Positions 6,593 to 7,166 of a stretch of 7,166 nucleotides of DNA are shown here, piece by piece; position 1 is the stretch's first letter, and each line of letters opens with the position of its first letter. The DNA is taken from positions 1-7,166 of the forward strand of contig JAICXU010000153.1 of assembly GCA_025934595.1 (NCBI GenBank), given 5' to 3'. The DNA comes from Polyangiaceae bacterium (lineage in GTDB: Bacteria > Myxococcota_A > Polyangia > Polyangiales > Polyangiaceae). The notes under the pieces were generated by a model. The model was not told the DNA's origin. It searched no databases and saw nothing but the letters and a program-made list of their open reading frames with translations. The position numbers were made by a program, and so were the translations under genes.

Positions 6593-6996
6593 CGCCGGAA
6601 CGCAAAGAGGCGATCACCATCGCGCTCGCGCTCGTTCCGAATCTTTTGCCACGCAATCGATTATTTGCATTCTACACGAATTCCGAAGCCAAATCGGCGC
6701 GCCGGCGTGCATCGGCGCTTCGCGGCGTGGTCACGCAGCTACTCGCCGGCGCGGAAGAAATTCGTCTGCAGCCTCGCGGCGAATCGTTCGTCCTCACGTA
6801 TCGCATGGCCGGTTTGCACGCCTCGCGCCGTGCGCTTCTTTCGTGCGCGGAGGCGGCGTGCATCGCGCACCTCGTCGAGCGCGCGGGCGGATCGATTGCC
6901 GGCGCGCCGGATCGGTCGGTGCTCGAGTCTGCGCTCGCGAATCTCGACGAGCGCCGTACGATCTCCGAGCTGGAGGCGAGCGGCGAGTCGGCCTAA
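6589..6996 (+). CDS. Unknown 135-residue protein translationally coupled to prfA
   Basis: I do not recognise this protein. It starts at the ATG at 6589, which overlaps the prfA stop by four bases (ATGA), strong evidence that it is real and co-translated. The sequence begins MTPERKEAITIALALVPNLLPRNRLFAFYT, then a basic stretch (SEAKSARRRASALRG, about residues 32-46), and appears mostly helical and soluble, with no signal peptide or clear transmembrane segment. Two cysteines sit close together (SCAEAAC, near the middle). The C-terminus is acidic. It is not a methyltransferase, so it does not replace prmC. Codons around 6655-6690 are locally AT-rich (including a TTA) compared with the rest. It ends 11 nt before the HIT-family gene, so it likely lies in one transcription unit with its neighbours. 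Confidence 0.75.
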   Translation: MTPERKEAITIALALVPNLLPRNRLFAFYTNSEAKSARRRASALRGVVTQLLAGAEEIRLQPRGESFVLTYRMAGLHASRRALLSCAEAACIAHLVERAGGSIAGAPDRSVLESALANLDERRTISELEASGESA

Positions 6997-7007
6997 GCTC
7001 GGCGCCC

Positions 7008-7166
7008 ATGTGTCTCTTCTGCAAGATCGTCAAACGCGAAATTCCCGCGAAAATCGTGCTCGAAAATGATCACGCGCTCGCCTTCGAAGACGTAAATCCG
7101 CAAGCGCCGAAGCACTTCTTGGTGATCCCGAAAAAGCACATCGAGGGAGTGCACGAAGCCAAGGGC
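7008..7166 (+). CDS. HIT-family (histidine triad) nucleotide-binding protein, N-terminal part
   Basis: The first 53 codons are visible and the gene runs off the right edge. MCLFCKIVKREIPAK, then ALAFEDVNPQAPKHFLVIPKKHI, is the characteristic N-terminal half of HinT-like proteins, which hydrolyse nucleoside phosphoramidates and related adenylated compounds. The CxxC at residues 2-5, together with a later His, forms a zinc site in many members. The catalytic HxHxH triad lies beyond the window, so activity cannot be confirmed. The ATG at 7008 comes 11 nt after the preceding stop, without a clear Shine-Dalgarno sequence. Full length is usually 110-140 residues. Confidence 0.9.
   Translation, partial: MCLFCKIVKREIPAKIVLENDHALAFEDVNPQAPKHFLVIPKKHIEGVHEAKG

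Noticed and set aside
6899..6910. 12-bp palindrome CCGGCGCGCCGG, with another GGCGCGCC copy near 6696
   Set aside because: Both lie inside a coding region of very high GC content, where alternating G/C palindromes are expected by chance.

Overview
This GC-rich window has no mobile elements. It carries two divergent gene clusters and nine protein-coding genes, two of them cut by the window ends. Very tight packing, strong G/C preference at third codon positions, a four-cysteine L31 with a long Ala/Lys tail, and a GlpAB-type glycerol-3-phosphate dehydrogenase suggest a bacterium of the Myxococcota or a related former deltaproteobacterial lineage. This placement is inferred from style and gene content, because the window has no rRNA or other decisive marker.

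The left half (1 to 3287) is read on the minus strand. In transcription order it holds a cytosolic family 2 glycosyltransferase, a 119-residue four-helix membrane protein, glpA (catalytic FAD subunit with a C-terminal [2Fe-2S] BFD-like domain) and the start of glpB, which runs off the left edge. Spacings are 12 nt, 38 nt and a 4-nt overlap, so this looks like one operon. glpC would be expected just outside the window. GlpA and GlpB would oxidise sn-glycerol-3-phosphate to dihydroxyacetone phosphate and pass electrons to the quinone pool.

A 122-nt divergent intergenic region (3288 to 3409) separates this operon from ssb. It is unusually rich in dyad symmetry: a perfect 10-bp palindrome, a 30-bp near-perfect dyad, and a 9-bp stem whose right arm covers the end of the ssb Shine-Dalgarno sequence.

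The right half (3410 to 7166) is read on the plus strand and is housekeeping in character: ssb, rpmE (L31), a DUF1385/YqhQ-family membrane protein, prfA (RF1), an unrecognised 135-residue protein translationally coupled to prfA, and the start of a HIT-family protein. rpmE has its own candidate promoter, with a perfect 8-bp hairpin predicted at the very 5' end of its mRNA, a candidate L31 leader. rpmE, DUF1385 and prfA form a recurrent bacterial neighbourhood that usually also includes prmC; here the unknown gene sits in that slot.

I found no CRISPR array, tRNA, rRNA, insertion sequence or clear defence system. The most promising undescribed items are the dyad-rich ssb control region, the rpmE leader hairpin and the unknown gene coupled to prfA.
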